A stretch of 64,000 nucleotides of DNA from Roseovarius sp. (lineage in GTDB: Bacteria; Pseudomonadota; Alphaproteobacteria; Rhodobacterales; Rhodobacteraceae), in NCBI GenBank assembly GCA_021775255.1, contig JAJFIA010000022.1, positions 20,007-84,006 on the forward strand. Reading direction: 5' to 3'. Below are positions 42,618-50,141 of this stretch, in pieces. How positions within the stretch are numbered: the first letter of the stretch is position 1; every line of letters starts with the position of its first letter. The notes beneath the pieces were generated by a model, which saw nothing but the letters and a program-made list of their open reading frames with translations, had not been told where the DNA came from and made no database searches. A program made the position numbers and the translations under genes.

Positions 42618-43262
42618 TCACTCAGCCCAGCTGGGACGCCCGGAAAAGCCGGGTGTCGCAGGGGTTTGCGCTGTCTGCGTTTGCGGGGCGGGCTCGGTGG
42701 AGACCTGAGTCGGGGCATTCAGCACCGACGGCTGGCCGTATTCCTGCCTCGGAGCTGCCCCGCCATGCCCCATAAGCTGAGCATAATCGCGGTGGCTGGG
42801 TGTGACGGCTGAGCGGACCTCGTTCTTGTCCTCGCCATTGGTGTCGGAACCGATATCCATCCTGGCGATGAATTCGATCCCGTCCAATTCAGCAAAACCG
42901 CTGATCCGGCGTTTGGCCTGTGCCTGCGCCGAGTTGTCCTTGTCATCGAGCCCACGCGCCGAGTTCAGGATGCCCTTGACCAAGCCGCGCCCTGCGTTGC
43001 CCCAATCCGGGCCCTTAGGACTGTAGAGCCCGATCAGCGACCATATCTTACGCTTGGCATGGGGCCCCTCAAGCACGGTATATTCAGCGTCGAGATAGAC
43101 AGCGCCTGTGGCGCCGCGTTTGGCATAGCCGCCGGTCCAACCCTGCGACGGATCGTCAAAGCCGCCGGGACGGATGGTCAGGCGCACCTTGGCCAGTGTG
43201 CCCTTCGGAATGACGGTGCCGTTGCTTTGCGCGGAGTTGAAATCGTTCCAGAGTCCGGTCAT
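42618..43262 (-). CDS. Phage protein, probable single-strand DNA-binding partner
   Basis: A 214-residue protein. Residues 1-130 are beta-rich (GTVIPKGTLAKVRLTIRPGG, GAVYLDAEYTVLEGPHAKRKIWSLIGLYSPKG), and the tail is Pro/Gln/Thr-rich and ends in an acidic-aromatic tip, like SSB proteins. It is placed directly after the AAA_24 ATPase gene, where phages of this kind often keep an SSB or annealing cofactor. No OB-fold signature is decisive, so the role is inferred. Confidence 0.5.
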   Translation of the reverse strand: MTGLWNDFNSAQSNGTVIPKGTLAKVRLTIRPGGFDDPSQGWTGGYAKRGATGAVYLDAEYTVLEGPHAKRKIWSLIGLYSPKGPDWGNAGRGLVKGILNSARGLDDKDNSAQAQAKRRISGFAELDGIEFIARMDIGSDTNGEDKNEVRSAVTPSHRDYAQLMGHGGAAPRQEYGQPSVLNAPTQVSTEPAPQTQTAQTPATPGFSGRPSWAE

Positions 43263-43275
43263 TGGATTTTTCCTT

Positions 43276-44157
43276 TCAATTGACGTGGGAGGGGTTAGCG
43301 GCAGCCTCTATTGGCTGGTCCTGAACTGGGGCCGCATAGGTGAGACGCGCTGCTGCGGGGCGCACTGGGCCGTGAATCTTGGCCATCAACTGGCCCAGAT
43401 GCGGCACCTCGATCATATCGAGCCGCCCGGAGCGGTCCTTGGCCGGAAAGCCGAACGGGTTCAGCGTCTGACAGACGAAGGCGCGCGCGGGCTGGCTATC
43501 GGCGTCGGCGATCTCGGCCATGGTGATCACCTGATCGACGATCCCTGGCAGCTCCAGGCCGGTCTTGGAGCCGTCGATCTGGGGCGAGAACACCTTGCGA
43601 TTGAAATCATTAAGTTTCTCGTCGAGTATCCCGACGAACCAGATGTTCTTGCCCCGGGTGTGCTGCAGATGCGTGAGCCAGGCGATCATTTCGCGGCCAT
43701 GCAGCCCGTAAGCCCCCCGGACATCCGGCTTGCCGGTTTTTTCCGAGAACGCCTCAGGCTGGCCCTTGCACCATTGAAAGCATAGCCGCCCGGCAACGGT
43801 GATCGAGTCGACGAACAGCGTCTCGTAGCGTTCCAGCACAGCAGGATCACCGAACTTCTGGCAAACGGCGGCATGGTGCGCCGGGCTGTAGGCCTGATCG
43901 TCGCGCAGGCTCGGATTCGGGCCGCCGATAAACACCGCGAAATCGCGGCAATCCATCCAGGTACGCGGCCGTATCGTGTCTCCCTGCCAGCCCTCGATGG
44001 CGAGATCACCTGCCTCAAGATCCATGAACAGGGTCGTAGTGGCAGTCAGCGACCACAGCAGGCTGGTCTTGCCGATGCCAGATTTGCCGAAGATGCAGCC
44101 CTTGATGCCGCGTGGTTCGGCCAGCCGCTGATCAGCGGTAATGATGGGGAGGCTCAT
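43276..44157 (-). CDS. AAA_24 RecA-like ATPase (Sak4-type recombinase)
   Basis: A 293-residue protein with Walker A GKSGIGKT (24-31), Walker B-like TLFVDSITVAGRL and a LEAGDLAIEGWQGD segment near the N-terminus. This is the AAA_24/Sak4 layout of small phage RecA-like single-strand annealing proteins. It would work with the downstream SSB-like gene, the SF2 helicase and the PD-(D/E)XK nuclease in recombination-dependent replication. ATGA overlaps with the next upstream gene. Confidence 0.75.
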   Translation of the reverse strand: MSLPIITADQRLAEPRGIKGCIFGKSGIGKTSLLWSLTATTTLFMDLEAGDLAIEGWQGDTIRPRTWMDCRDFAVFIGGPNPSLRDDQAYSPAHHAAVCQKFGDPAVLERYETLFVDSITVAGRLCFQWCKGQPEAFSEKTGKPDVRGAYGLHGREMIAWLTHLQHTRGKNIWFVGILDEKLNDFNRKVFSPQIDGSKTGLELPGIVDQVITMAEIADADSQPARAFVCQTLNPFGFPAKDRSGRLDMIEVPHLGQLMAKIHGPVRPAAARLTYAAPVQDQPIEAAANPSHVN

Positions 44158-44450
44158 TTCTGGGCCTCCGCTTTCAACGCCGTGGCAACGACGGGGTCCG
44201 TACCGACACCACCGGCCTCACGACCGAGCCGGTAAAGCCGTTTGAGCGTCGACAGACGCTCCAAAACTACCGTGCATTCTTGATCTGCGGCGATGATCGC
44301 AAAAGCCAGATCGTCGAGCGTAGCCTTTTCGATCGGCATGGCTGCAATAGTGGGGCGCGTCGCATGCCGCGGCGACGAGACCGTTTCGGGAAGGGGATCA
44401 AGCCCGTAGTGCGTCTTTTTCAGACGTGCGAGAGCGTTTCCGGAAAACAT
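44154..44450 (-). CDS. Small phage protein of unknown function
   Basis: A 98-residue protein, helical in its second half (LDDLAFAIIAADQECTVVLERLSTLKRLYRLGRE). It is coupled on both sides (TGATG with the gene upstream, ATGA with the ATPase). No family recognised. Confidence 0.55.
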   Translation of the reverse strand: MFSGNALARLKKTHYGLDPLPETVSSPRHATRPTIAAMPIEKATLDDLAFAIIAADQECTVVLERLSTLKRLYRLGREAGGVGTDPVVATALKAEAQK

Positions 44451-44935
44451 CAGTTGTCCTCCTGGTTAAGGGTGAGGAAGAAGGTTTGGCGACCGATACG
44501 CAGGGTCCGCGCACCTGCGAAGCCATCGCGCATGGCGGGCGGCCAGGCGCTGTAGCGCCGTTCCGGCACCGAAAAAGTGATCTCGAGATAGTCGGTAGGG
44601 TTGTCGCCGCTGGCGCGGATCCGCTCAGCCATCGCGGCCAACGCCACTTGGTCCCATTCGACCCGCTTTGGCGCATCGGCGATCACGGTGACTGATCCGT
44701 CCTGAAAACGAACGGTGCCGCTGTCCTTGTTGGCGGCAAGACGCTCAGTCTGGGCACGGTGTTCGTATTTTTGGATGAGCGCGCCGTTGAACCAGTCACG
44801 CAGCTGCTTGGCCTTGCGGAAATGCTCTTCGACTTCGGCTTGCAGTGGGGCGAGATCATCCGCAGGCAAAGCGATGATTGCACCGATGGGTTGCTGGTTC
44901 AGGTTATCGAGGGTGATGCGGTTGGGAATGTTCAT
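44450..44935 (-). CDS. Phage protein of unknown function
   Basis: A 161-residue protein from the ATG at 44935, with AGGGGA before it (the frame continues upstream inside the HTH gene). The middle is helical and charged (DDLAPLQAEVEEHFRKAKQLRDWFNGALIQKYEHRAQ), then AKRVEWDQVALAAMAERI and ITFSVPERRYSAWPPAMRDGF. It resembles hypothetical proteins next to Sak4 genes; no function assigned. Confidence 0.6.
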   Translation of the reverse strand: MNIPNRITLDNLNQQPIGAIIALPADDLAPLQAEVEEHFRKAKQLRDWFNGALIQKYEHRAQTERLAANKDSGTVRFQDGSVTVIADAPKRVEWDQVALAAMAERIRASGDNPTDYLEITFSVPERRYSAWPPAMRDGFAGARTLRIGRQTFFLTLNQEDN

Positions 44936-44945
44936 GATGATCCCC

Positions 44946-45155
44946 TCAAGCCGCAGGCTTTGACGAGATTTCAGCCGTGCTATTGCGCAGCTGGCTATCC
45001 TCGTAGCCTTCGACGTCTTCCAGGCGGTAAACCACCCGGCCGCCAACTTTCATGAAACGAGGGCCTTCCCCCGTCCAACGCCAGCGCTCTAATGTGCGCG
45101 GGCTGATGTTCAACCGAGCCGCCAGCTCGATCTGATTCAAATGTCTGATAGTCAT
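44946..45155 (-). CDS. AlpA/excisionase-like HTH protein
   Basis: A 69-residue protein with AAGGAG before its ATG. The MerR-type fold is clear: LNQIELAARLNISPRTLERWRWTGEGPRFMKVGGRVVYRLEDVEGYE. This is the AlpA/Xis/HTH_17 family that acts as an excisionase or early activator. It is the first gene of the long minus-strand phage operon. Confidence 0.8.
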   Translation of the reverse strand: MTIRHLNQIELAARLNISPRTLERWRWTGEGPRFMKVGGRVVYRLEDVEGYEDSQLRNSTAEISSKPAA

Positions 45156-45255
45156 CTGGTACTCCTTCGGAACAGATCGTTTCCAAAGGCAAAATCACGC
45201 AGATGACGGGAGAAGAGCGACACCCGAACAGGGAGAAGAACAGGGAGAAATTACC

Positions 45256-46209
45256 CTAGAACTCGAAAGCCCAGAGTCCGTTGGTCGATTTGAGGTGTGG
45301 GGAAAGTTGCGCCCATTTCAGACTGCCGAAAGTGCGGCGCAACGATCCGGAGCCAGAGCCAGCTTCTGTTAGCAGCTCTTCCGCTGAGTAGCGCTTGTTC
45401 GCGTTGAAGCCATCGACGAGCCTCCTAATTATCTTGATTTGAATTTCAGTTTTGAAGCTAATCGGGGCACCGCCAAGGATGATCAGCTGCTTGCCATCTG
45501 GCGACAAGCTCAGGGGTTCTGCCGGATCTGGCCGGTGGGTGCCGTCGAGACGGGCGGCCAAAATGTCAGGATGGACCGCAAGGCCGTCGGCAAAATCAAC
45601 CACATCGCGGACATCGGCCACCATCTGCCCTGACGCGGCGTGCAATTTCAAATGGCGCAAGGGTGTCGTGGTCAACATGATGCGCATTCGCGGCGCAGGA
45701 CGCGCCCTTGCGGCATCCGCGATCTGGTTGGCGACCACTTCGTTTGAAAATCTGCGCGCGAACCAAACCGGCACACGCTCGACTCGGCGGCCAAGCCGAA
45801 CATCACCGATCTCCCACAAAAGGTCGGGGATCAAGTTGATCGGGCCATAGCGGCTGGCCAGATCGAACTGGGTCGTCAGCCGGGACAGCAGTGATGGCAT
45901 ATCAAGCCGATAGAGCGCCGTCTGTTCGGGCCTGACTTTCATCCAGCCCGCGTTCGGGCTGAAATAGCCGTGGGAACCATCTTCCGGTGACCGGATCAGC
46001 GGCACTGGCTCATCATCGTGATCAACCATCGAAGTCGTCACCGCGTTGTCACCGGCACGTACCAAAAGTCCTGCGGCGAGGAGCTGCCTTCCCGCCGCAG
46101 CGTGGTATGTCTTCAGAACTTGCGCAGAGATCTGCGCGTCAGGCGTATCTGCTATAGTGCTGATCAGGCCCAGCGCCTGATGATCAATCCTCAAAGAGCG
46201 GCTGGTCAT
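45256..46209 (-). CDS. Unknown protein of the XRE-ImmA cassette
   Basis: A 317-residue protein I do not recognise. The C-terminal about 75 residues (FKTEIQIKIIRRLVDGFNANKRYSAEELLTEAGSGSGSLRRTFG) look like a winged helix. The middle has basic clusters (LGRRVERVPVWFARRFSNEVV). Its ATG lies inside the end of the 395-residue gene (26-base overlap), so the two are coupled. No transmembrane or catalytic motif is seen. Confidence 0.55.
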   Translation of the reverse strand: MTSRSLRIDHQALGLISTIADTPDAQISAQVLKTYHAAAGRQLLAAGLLVRAGDNAVTTSMVDHDDEPVPLIRSPEDGSHGYFSPNAGWMKVRPEQTALYRLDMPSLLSRLTTQFDLASRYGPINLIPDLLWEIGDVRLGRRVERVPVWFARRFSNEVVANQIADAARARPAPRMRIMLTTTPLRHLKLHAASGQMVADVRDVVDFADGLAVHPDILAARLDGTHRPDPAEPLSLSPDGKQLIILGGAPISFKTEIQIKIIRRLVDGFNANKRYSAEELLTEAGSGSGSLRRTFGSLKWAQLSPHLKSTNGLWAFEF

Positions 46210-47371
46210 CGACCAGGATTCCCCAACGGCGCAGGTACTTGTCGCCGATCAGTTGTTCCTGCTCTGTCTGGTCCTTGAGGTTGCAGCCATGCGGCATTGT
46301 CACGGCCAAGGTCAGCGACCGGCCCCGGCGCGCATCACCCTTCGGGTGAAACTTGATCGCCAACTTGGCCTGCGTGATCACCCAGCCGCGCCGCAGCGGG
46401 TTGTTGGCACCGAATTCCTCGTCAGCCATATCCCAGATGGTTCCATCCGCTTTGGCCGCATTTTCGAACGTGACCCTCCGGCCCTCGTGATCGATCGGCA
46501 TCAAGCGCAGCTGGCGTACTTCGACCCGCTCGATCCCGTCCTCAAGATCAGTCGGAAAAGCAAAGCGATCAAGAAGCACCGACAGATCGTAATGGCGCAT
46601 CGGGACTTTTTCGCTGCTGAACTCGACACCAAGCAGATGGCGGGCCAGAAATTGGGCCAATTCCGCGCGGCTTTCGCGATCATTCGCCACCACCTCGATA
46701 ACACCCGTCGAGGGTTCATAGGTCATTGCTGCTTCGAAAACCGGCCGATAAGCACGGCGAACCAGCTCTCCACCGTCGTCGAAGGCGAAGTGATCGTCTG
46801 GCAGACCTTCGCGGTAAACCGTGATCTGGACTAGATCGCAATCTTCGCCATCAAAGGTCGGCCGAACGCGTTCGAAGATGTCGACATGAACGTTGTTCGA
46901 CGCAAATTGCGCCCGCAGTGCAGCTCTGAAGGCATCGACCGAGTTCGGATCCCGCCGCACCGTGCAATCGACATCGCAGATGAAGCCATCCCAGCTGCGA
47001 CCGCGACGGCGTTCATCGGTGAAACGGACTTCCTCTGCGTGTCGGAACTGCACACGCTGGTTCAGGAACATCCAGAGCGCCCGATCGTGGGCGTTGGCAA
47101 GACCGTCGAGGATAGTGCGATCATGGATGACACTGTAAATCGCCACTTGCCCCGCATCGTCCGAAAGTGACCCGACGCGGTCTGTATCATTGACGACGCG
47201 GCCGCGTGCTGCGTCGTCCATTTCGTCCACTGCTTGTAGCAGCGGCCGAACTACATCAGGCTCGGGGGCATCCCAATCCAGCGCCGATGGCAGCTCGATC
47301 CCTGAGGTATCAAAATAGGCCCGAAGCGATGCGGCAGGCGTATTCCGGATGAAGCTGGTGATCGAAGCCAT
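46184..47371 (-). CDS. Unknown protein of the XRE-ImmA cassette
   Basis: A 395-residue protein from the ATG at 47371, with GAGGAGG upstream. The N-terminal part has ASLRAYFDTSGIELPSALDW and a DRTILDGLANAHDRALWMFLNQRVQF segment; the rest is beta-rich with paired DCDLVQITVYREGLPDDHFAF and LTLAVTMPHGCNLKDQTEQEQLIGDKYL. I cannot place it in a family. It lies between DUF2188 and the winged-helix gene and is probably part of a conserved unit with them. Confidence 0.55.
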   Translation of the reverse strand: MASITSFIRNTPAASLRAYFDTSGIELPSALDWDAPEPDVVRPLLQAVDEMDDAARGRVVNDTDRVGSLSDDAGQVAIYSVIHDRTILDGLANAHDRALWMFLNQRVQFRHAEEVRFTDERRRGRSWDGFICDVDCTVRRDPNSVDAFRAALRAQFASNNVHVDIFERVRPTFDGEDCDLVQITVYREGLPDDHFAFDDGGELVRRAYRPVFEAAMTYEPSTGVIEVVANDRESRAELAQFLARHLLGVEFSSEKVPMRHYDLSVLLDRFAFPTDLEDGIERVEVRQLRLMPIDHEGRRVTFENAAKADGTIWDMADEEFGANNPLRRGWVITQAKLAIKFHPKGDARRGRSLTLAVTMPHGCNLKDQTEQEQLIGDKYLRRWGILVDDQPLFED

Positions 47372-47384
47372 CTGCAAACCCTCC

Positions 47385-47624
47385 TCAGCCTTTGATCTTA
47401 CGGGGGTCGTTACCGTGCGAGTCCGACTGAGCGATCCGACCATCCTGGTTGTGGATCTTGAACTCGGTTCCGGCATTGCGGCTGATCTCGCGACCGCGAT
47501 CTACCGCATCCCGCTTGGTGTCGAAGTGCCCGCTGGCACGCTCTGCCCCACCGCGACGTACATCCCAGCCACCGCCGTTGCTCGGCACCACATGATGCGT
47601 GCCCTGTGTCTTGCCCTTAGCCAT
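47385..47624 (-). CDS. DUF2188 protein
   Basis: A 79-residue protein from the ATG at 47624, with AAGGAG seven bases before it. The repeat HHVVPSNGGGWDVRRGGAERASGHFDTKRDAVDRGREISRNAGTEFKIHNQDGRI is the DUF2188 fold, a small domain of unknown role common on mobile elements and near ImmA/IrrE genes. A 12-mer related to the presumed XRE operator lies upstream at 47717-47728. Confidence 0.85.
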   Translation of the reverse strand: MAKGKTQGTHHVVPSNGGGWDVRRGGAERASGHFDTKRDAVDRGREISRNAGTEFKIHNQDGRIAQSDSHGNDPRKIKG

Positions 47625-47716
47625 TTTCAATCTCCTTATGATTCTTGCATGTCGGCTGATCTGCTAATCAGCGTATATCGCAATCACAAGGAGTCAATCG
47701 TAAAAATACGCACTTC

Positions 47717-47728
47717 CGCAGATTTGCG
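47717..47728. promoter_or_regulatory. CGCAGATTTGCG element upstream of the DUF2188 operon
   Basis: It matches CGCGGATTTGCG at 48831-48842 in 11 of 12 bases, and both sit at the core of short inverted repeats (here CCGCA/TGCGG). It is likely a second operator of the XRE protein. Confidence 0.45.
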
Positions 47729-47733
47729 GCTTC

Positions 47734-48453
47734 CTATCCGAAGAGTGAGGCTTGGCCGGTGGTCGTCGTGATAAGGTTGAGCTTCAAAAGACGGACGCGC
47801 GCCGCTTCTTCTGAAACAGCAAAGCGTTCCATTACCATTTGCGTCAGAACGACTGCATGGTCTGATGTGACATGGATGTTGCCATGCAACTCGCGCGGGC
47901 TGCAATAGTCCGAAACCAATCGTCGCACGGGGGTGACCGGCATCAGCAACGCACCGCTGATGTATCCCGCTTGCCACTCCATCCAGTCGGACTGTGGGGC
48001 GTTCAGGATATTGTCCCGCTTAGAGACTGCCTTGTTTGCATGCGGCCGCCGATCAAGAAGGTCGCCAGTAGCGAACTTCTCCGCCCAGAGCGGACCATGA
48101 AACTTCACATGCCCGAATTCGTGGGTAAGCGTCGTGCGGTAACGATTCTCTCGCCTGTCATCGCCCGAGATGTGCTCCGAGATCGAAACTTTTGGCCCCT
48201 TTTCGGGGAAGAACTCGGTAACGCCCTCGACGTCGTCACCGTAGGCCTTGAGGTCGGCATAACAGTCGAGTTCAGCGTCATGGTTCTCGATGAGGACGGT
48301 GAGATCGTCGGTCAACACCGGATACTCGACCTTACCGTGCCGTTTCAGCAGGAGTTCACGGATTAGGCGCTCGCAGTCGCCATCGAGCTCTTTCTCTGTG
48401 AAAAAGGGGCGCTTGGCAAAGCGTCCAGTGTTGTCTGGGATCATCTTCACCAT
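47734..48453 (-). CDS. ImmA/IrrE metallopeptidase
   Basis: A 239-residue protein with the zinc motif HEFGH at 111-115, followed by a glutamate-containing helix region (WMEWQAGYISGALLMP) that supplies the third ligand. This is the ImmA/IrrE family, which cleaves a partner XRE repressor on DNA damage (known for ICEBs1 ImmA and Deinococcus IrrE). The XRE gene lies immediately upstream (10-base gap), so it is probably the anti-repressor of this cassette. Confidence 0.87.
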   Translation of the reverse strand: MVKMIPDNTGRFAKRPFFTEKELDGDCERLIRELLLKRHGKVEYPVLTDDLTVLIENHDAELDCYADLKAYGDDVEGVTEFFPEKGPKVSISEHISGDDRRENRYRTTLTHEFGHVKFHGPLWAEKFATGDLLDRRPHANKAVSKRDNILNAPQSDWMEWQAGYISGALLMPVTPVRRLVSDYCSPRELHGNIHVTSDHAVVLTQMVMERFAVSEEAARVRLLKLNLITTTTGQASLFG

Positions 48454-48463
48454 GCGTGCCTCT

Positions 48464-48790
48464 CTACTCTTTTAGCGTACGTCTGAAACTCATGAATGCG
48501 GCAACGACCCTGTCTGGGTCGGAGGTATCGGTCCGCAGGTCATCTGGCAGTCGACCCGCGAGCGCGAAGAGATAGTCTTCAGGTATGTTCAGGATCCCTG
48601 AGAACTGGCGGATTAAATGCCCTGAGCTTGGACTGCGCCGGTCGTGCTCGATGTCGTTGAGGTATTGCGGTGATATCGCCCCTGTATCCTCTTCCTTCAT
48701 CACTCGTGCGGCGAGTTCCTTCTGGCTTAGTCCCAGAGCCTTCCGGGCCTTCGAGATCGCTTGGCCGAAGGTCACGCTTTCGGCAGACAT
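48464..48790 (-). CDS. XRE-family repressor, partner of ImmA/IrrE
   Basis: A 108-residue protein from the ATG at 48790; a TTG at 48820 with AGGGAG slightly upstream is possible. The HTH is FGQAISKARKALGLSQKELAARVMKEEDTGAISPQYLNDIEHDRRSPSS. The C-terminal part (GILNIPEDYLFALAGRLPDD, AAFMSFRRTLKE) is short, as in ImmR-type regulators. It is divergent from yhaO with a shared region holding inverted repeats, so autoregulation is likely. Confidence 0.82.
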   Translation of the reverse strand: MSAESVTFGQAISKARKALGLSQKELAARVMKEEDTGAISPQYLNDIEHDRRSPSSGHLIRQFSGILNIPEDYLFALAGRLPDDLRTDTSDPDRVVAAFMSFRRTLKE

Positions 48791-48818
48791 GAACGGTCCA
48801 TCGCTTCTTCTCCCTGTC

Positions 48819-48845
48819 AATCCGCTTGTTCGCGGATTTGCGAAC
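48819..48845. promoter_or_regulatory. Operator-like nested inverted repeats, XRE/yhaO divergent region
   Basis: AATCCGC (48819-48825) pairs with GCGGATT (48832-48838), and GTTCGC (48828-48833) pairs with GCGAAC (48840-48845). The core CGCGGATTTGCG recurs with one change at 47717. It lies just upstream of the XRE start, the usual site of autoregulation. Confidence 0.5.
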
Positions 48846-48914
48846 TGTTACGCATAAACCTGCAATGAATCAACAAAGAAGCAGGATCTGACGTCCGAGA
48901 AAGAAAGCAAGTTG

Positions 48915-50141
48915 ATGACCAAGATCCTTCACACAGCAGACATTCATCTGGACTCACCGTTGCGATCGCTGGCGTTGCGTGACCCGGATTTAAGAGATCA
49001 GGTCCACACTGCCACAAGATCAGCGTTCACCCGCATCATCGACACCGCCATTGCCGAGAGCGTCAACGCGCTTCTGATAGCAGGCGACCTTTTTGACGGT
49101 GCCGAACGCAGCGCACGAACAGCAGCATACCTGACTGGACAATTGGACCGCCTTCGTGATGGCGGAATCCGTGTGTTCTACATCAAAGGCAACCATGACG
49201 CAGAGAACCCACTGACGGGGGAACTCAACCTGCCCGAAAATGTTCATATTTTCGATGGACGTGGCGGCAAGGTCCAGTTGTCAGAAGATGTCTGGATCCA
49301 TGGCGTGAGCTTCGCCAATCGTCACGCCCCCGAGAGCCTCCTGCCCAAATTTCCGGCTCCTGTTAGTGGGGCCATCAATATTGCGATGCTTCACACTTCG
49401 TTGGCCGGAGCTGGGGGACATGACCCCTACGCCCCCTGTACGGTGAGCGACCTAGTAGCGGCCGGGTTTGACTATTGGGCCCTCGGACATGTGCATCGCA
49501 GACAAGTCCACGCGGAATCGCCATGGATCGTCATGCCGGGAACGCCACAAGGTCGCGATATCGGCGAGCCCGGGCCGAAATCTGCCACGCTTCTGACCAT
49601 CGGCGAGACAATAGAAGTCGCGGAAGTGCCAACCTCTTTGGTGGAGTTCCTTCACGTTCCAATCGATGCCACCAAAACCGAGAACGACGACGGCTTGCGC
49701 GATCTGCTTCGTCAAGTATTGCGCGAAACAGCGAACAGTCTCACCTCAGGTAGCGGCGTTATCCGCCTTTCTTTGACAGGGAGTACACCGCGCCGCTGGC
49801 AAATTCTGCGCGATCAAGACGTCTGGGAGGAAGCGGCATCCCAATTTGCCCGCGAGACAGGTAGCCTATGGCTGGACAAACTGGTGTTCGACCTATCGGA
49901 CGTTACCGAAACAGGCAGCAGTGCGACTGACGAATTGGCAGCAATAATGGCGACTATTCGTCAAGAACCTGGGTTTGTCGAAACATCGCGGGCCGAGCTA
50001 GAAGTCATCCTTGCCGAACTGGCCGCACAGCGGCGTGGTGAGCTTTTGCCAGATGAGCACGCCGTGGATGTGCTCGCGCGCCGTCTTTCTGAGGCTGGTG
50101 CACAGCGCATCCTGGCGCGCATGAAGGGGGCAAGCTCCTGA
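48915..50141 (+). CDS. yhaO: Mre11/SbcD-like metallophosphoesterase, YhaO family
   Basis: A 408-residue protein. The calcineurin-like phosphoesterase motifs appear in order: TADIHLDSP (about 8-15), LIAGDLFDG (about 55-63), IKGNHDAEN (about 94), and LGHVHRRQV (about 190). The C-terminal about 170 residues bind the ATPase partner. As the YhaO exonuclease it forms a complex with YhaN similar to Mre11-Rad50. Start: ATG at 48915 (a TTG precedes it). Its stop overlaps the yhaN ATG as TGATG, so they are one unit. Within this island it may serve DNA repair or defence. Confidence 0.88.
   Translation: MTKILHTADIHLDSPLRSLALRDPDLRDQVHTATRSAFTRIIDTAIAESVNALLIAGDLFDGAERSARTAAYLTGQLDRLRDGGIRVFYIKGNHDAENPLTGELNLPENVHIFDGRGGKVQLSEDVWIHGVSFANRHAPESLLPKFPAPVSGAINIAMLHTSLAGAGGHDPYAPCTVSDLVAAGFDYWALGHVHRRQVHAESPWIVMPGTPQGRDIGEPGPKSATLLTIGETIEVAEVPTSLVEFLHVPIDATKTENDDGLRDLLRQVLRETANSLTSGSGVIRLSLTGSTPRRWQILRDQDVWEEAASQFARETGSLWLDKLVFDLSDVTETGSSATDELAAIMATIRQEPGFVETSRAELEVILAELAAQRRGELLPDEHAVDVLARRLSEAGAQRILARMKGASS

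Noticed and set aside
48791..48914. Phage right attachment site near the XRE/yhaO gap
   Set aside because: I compared this gap with the sequence around 9350 and saw no shared core repeat, so no att call is made.
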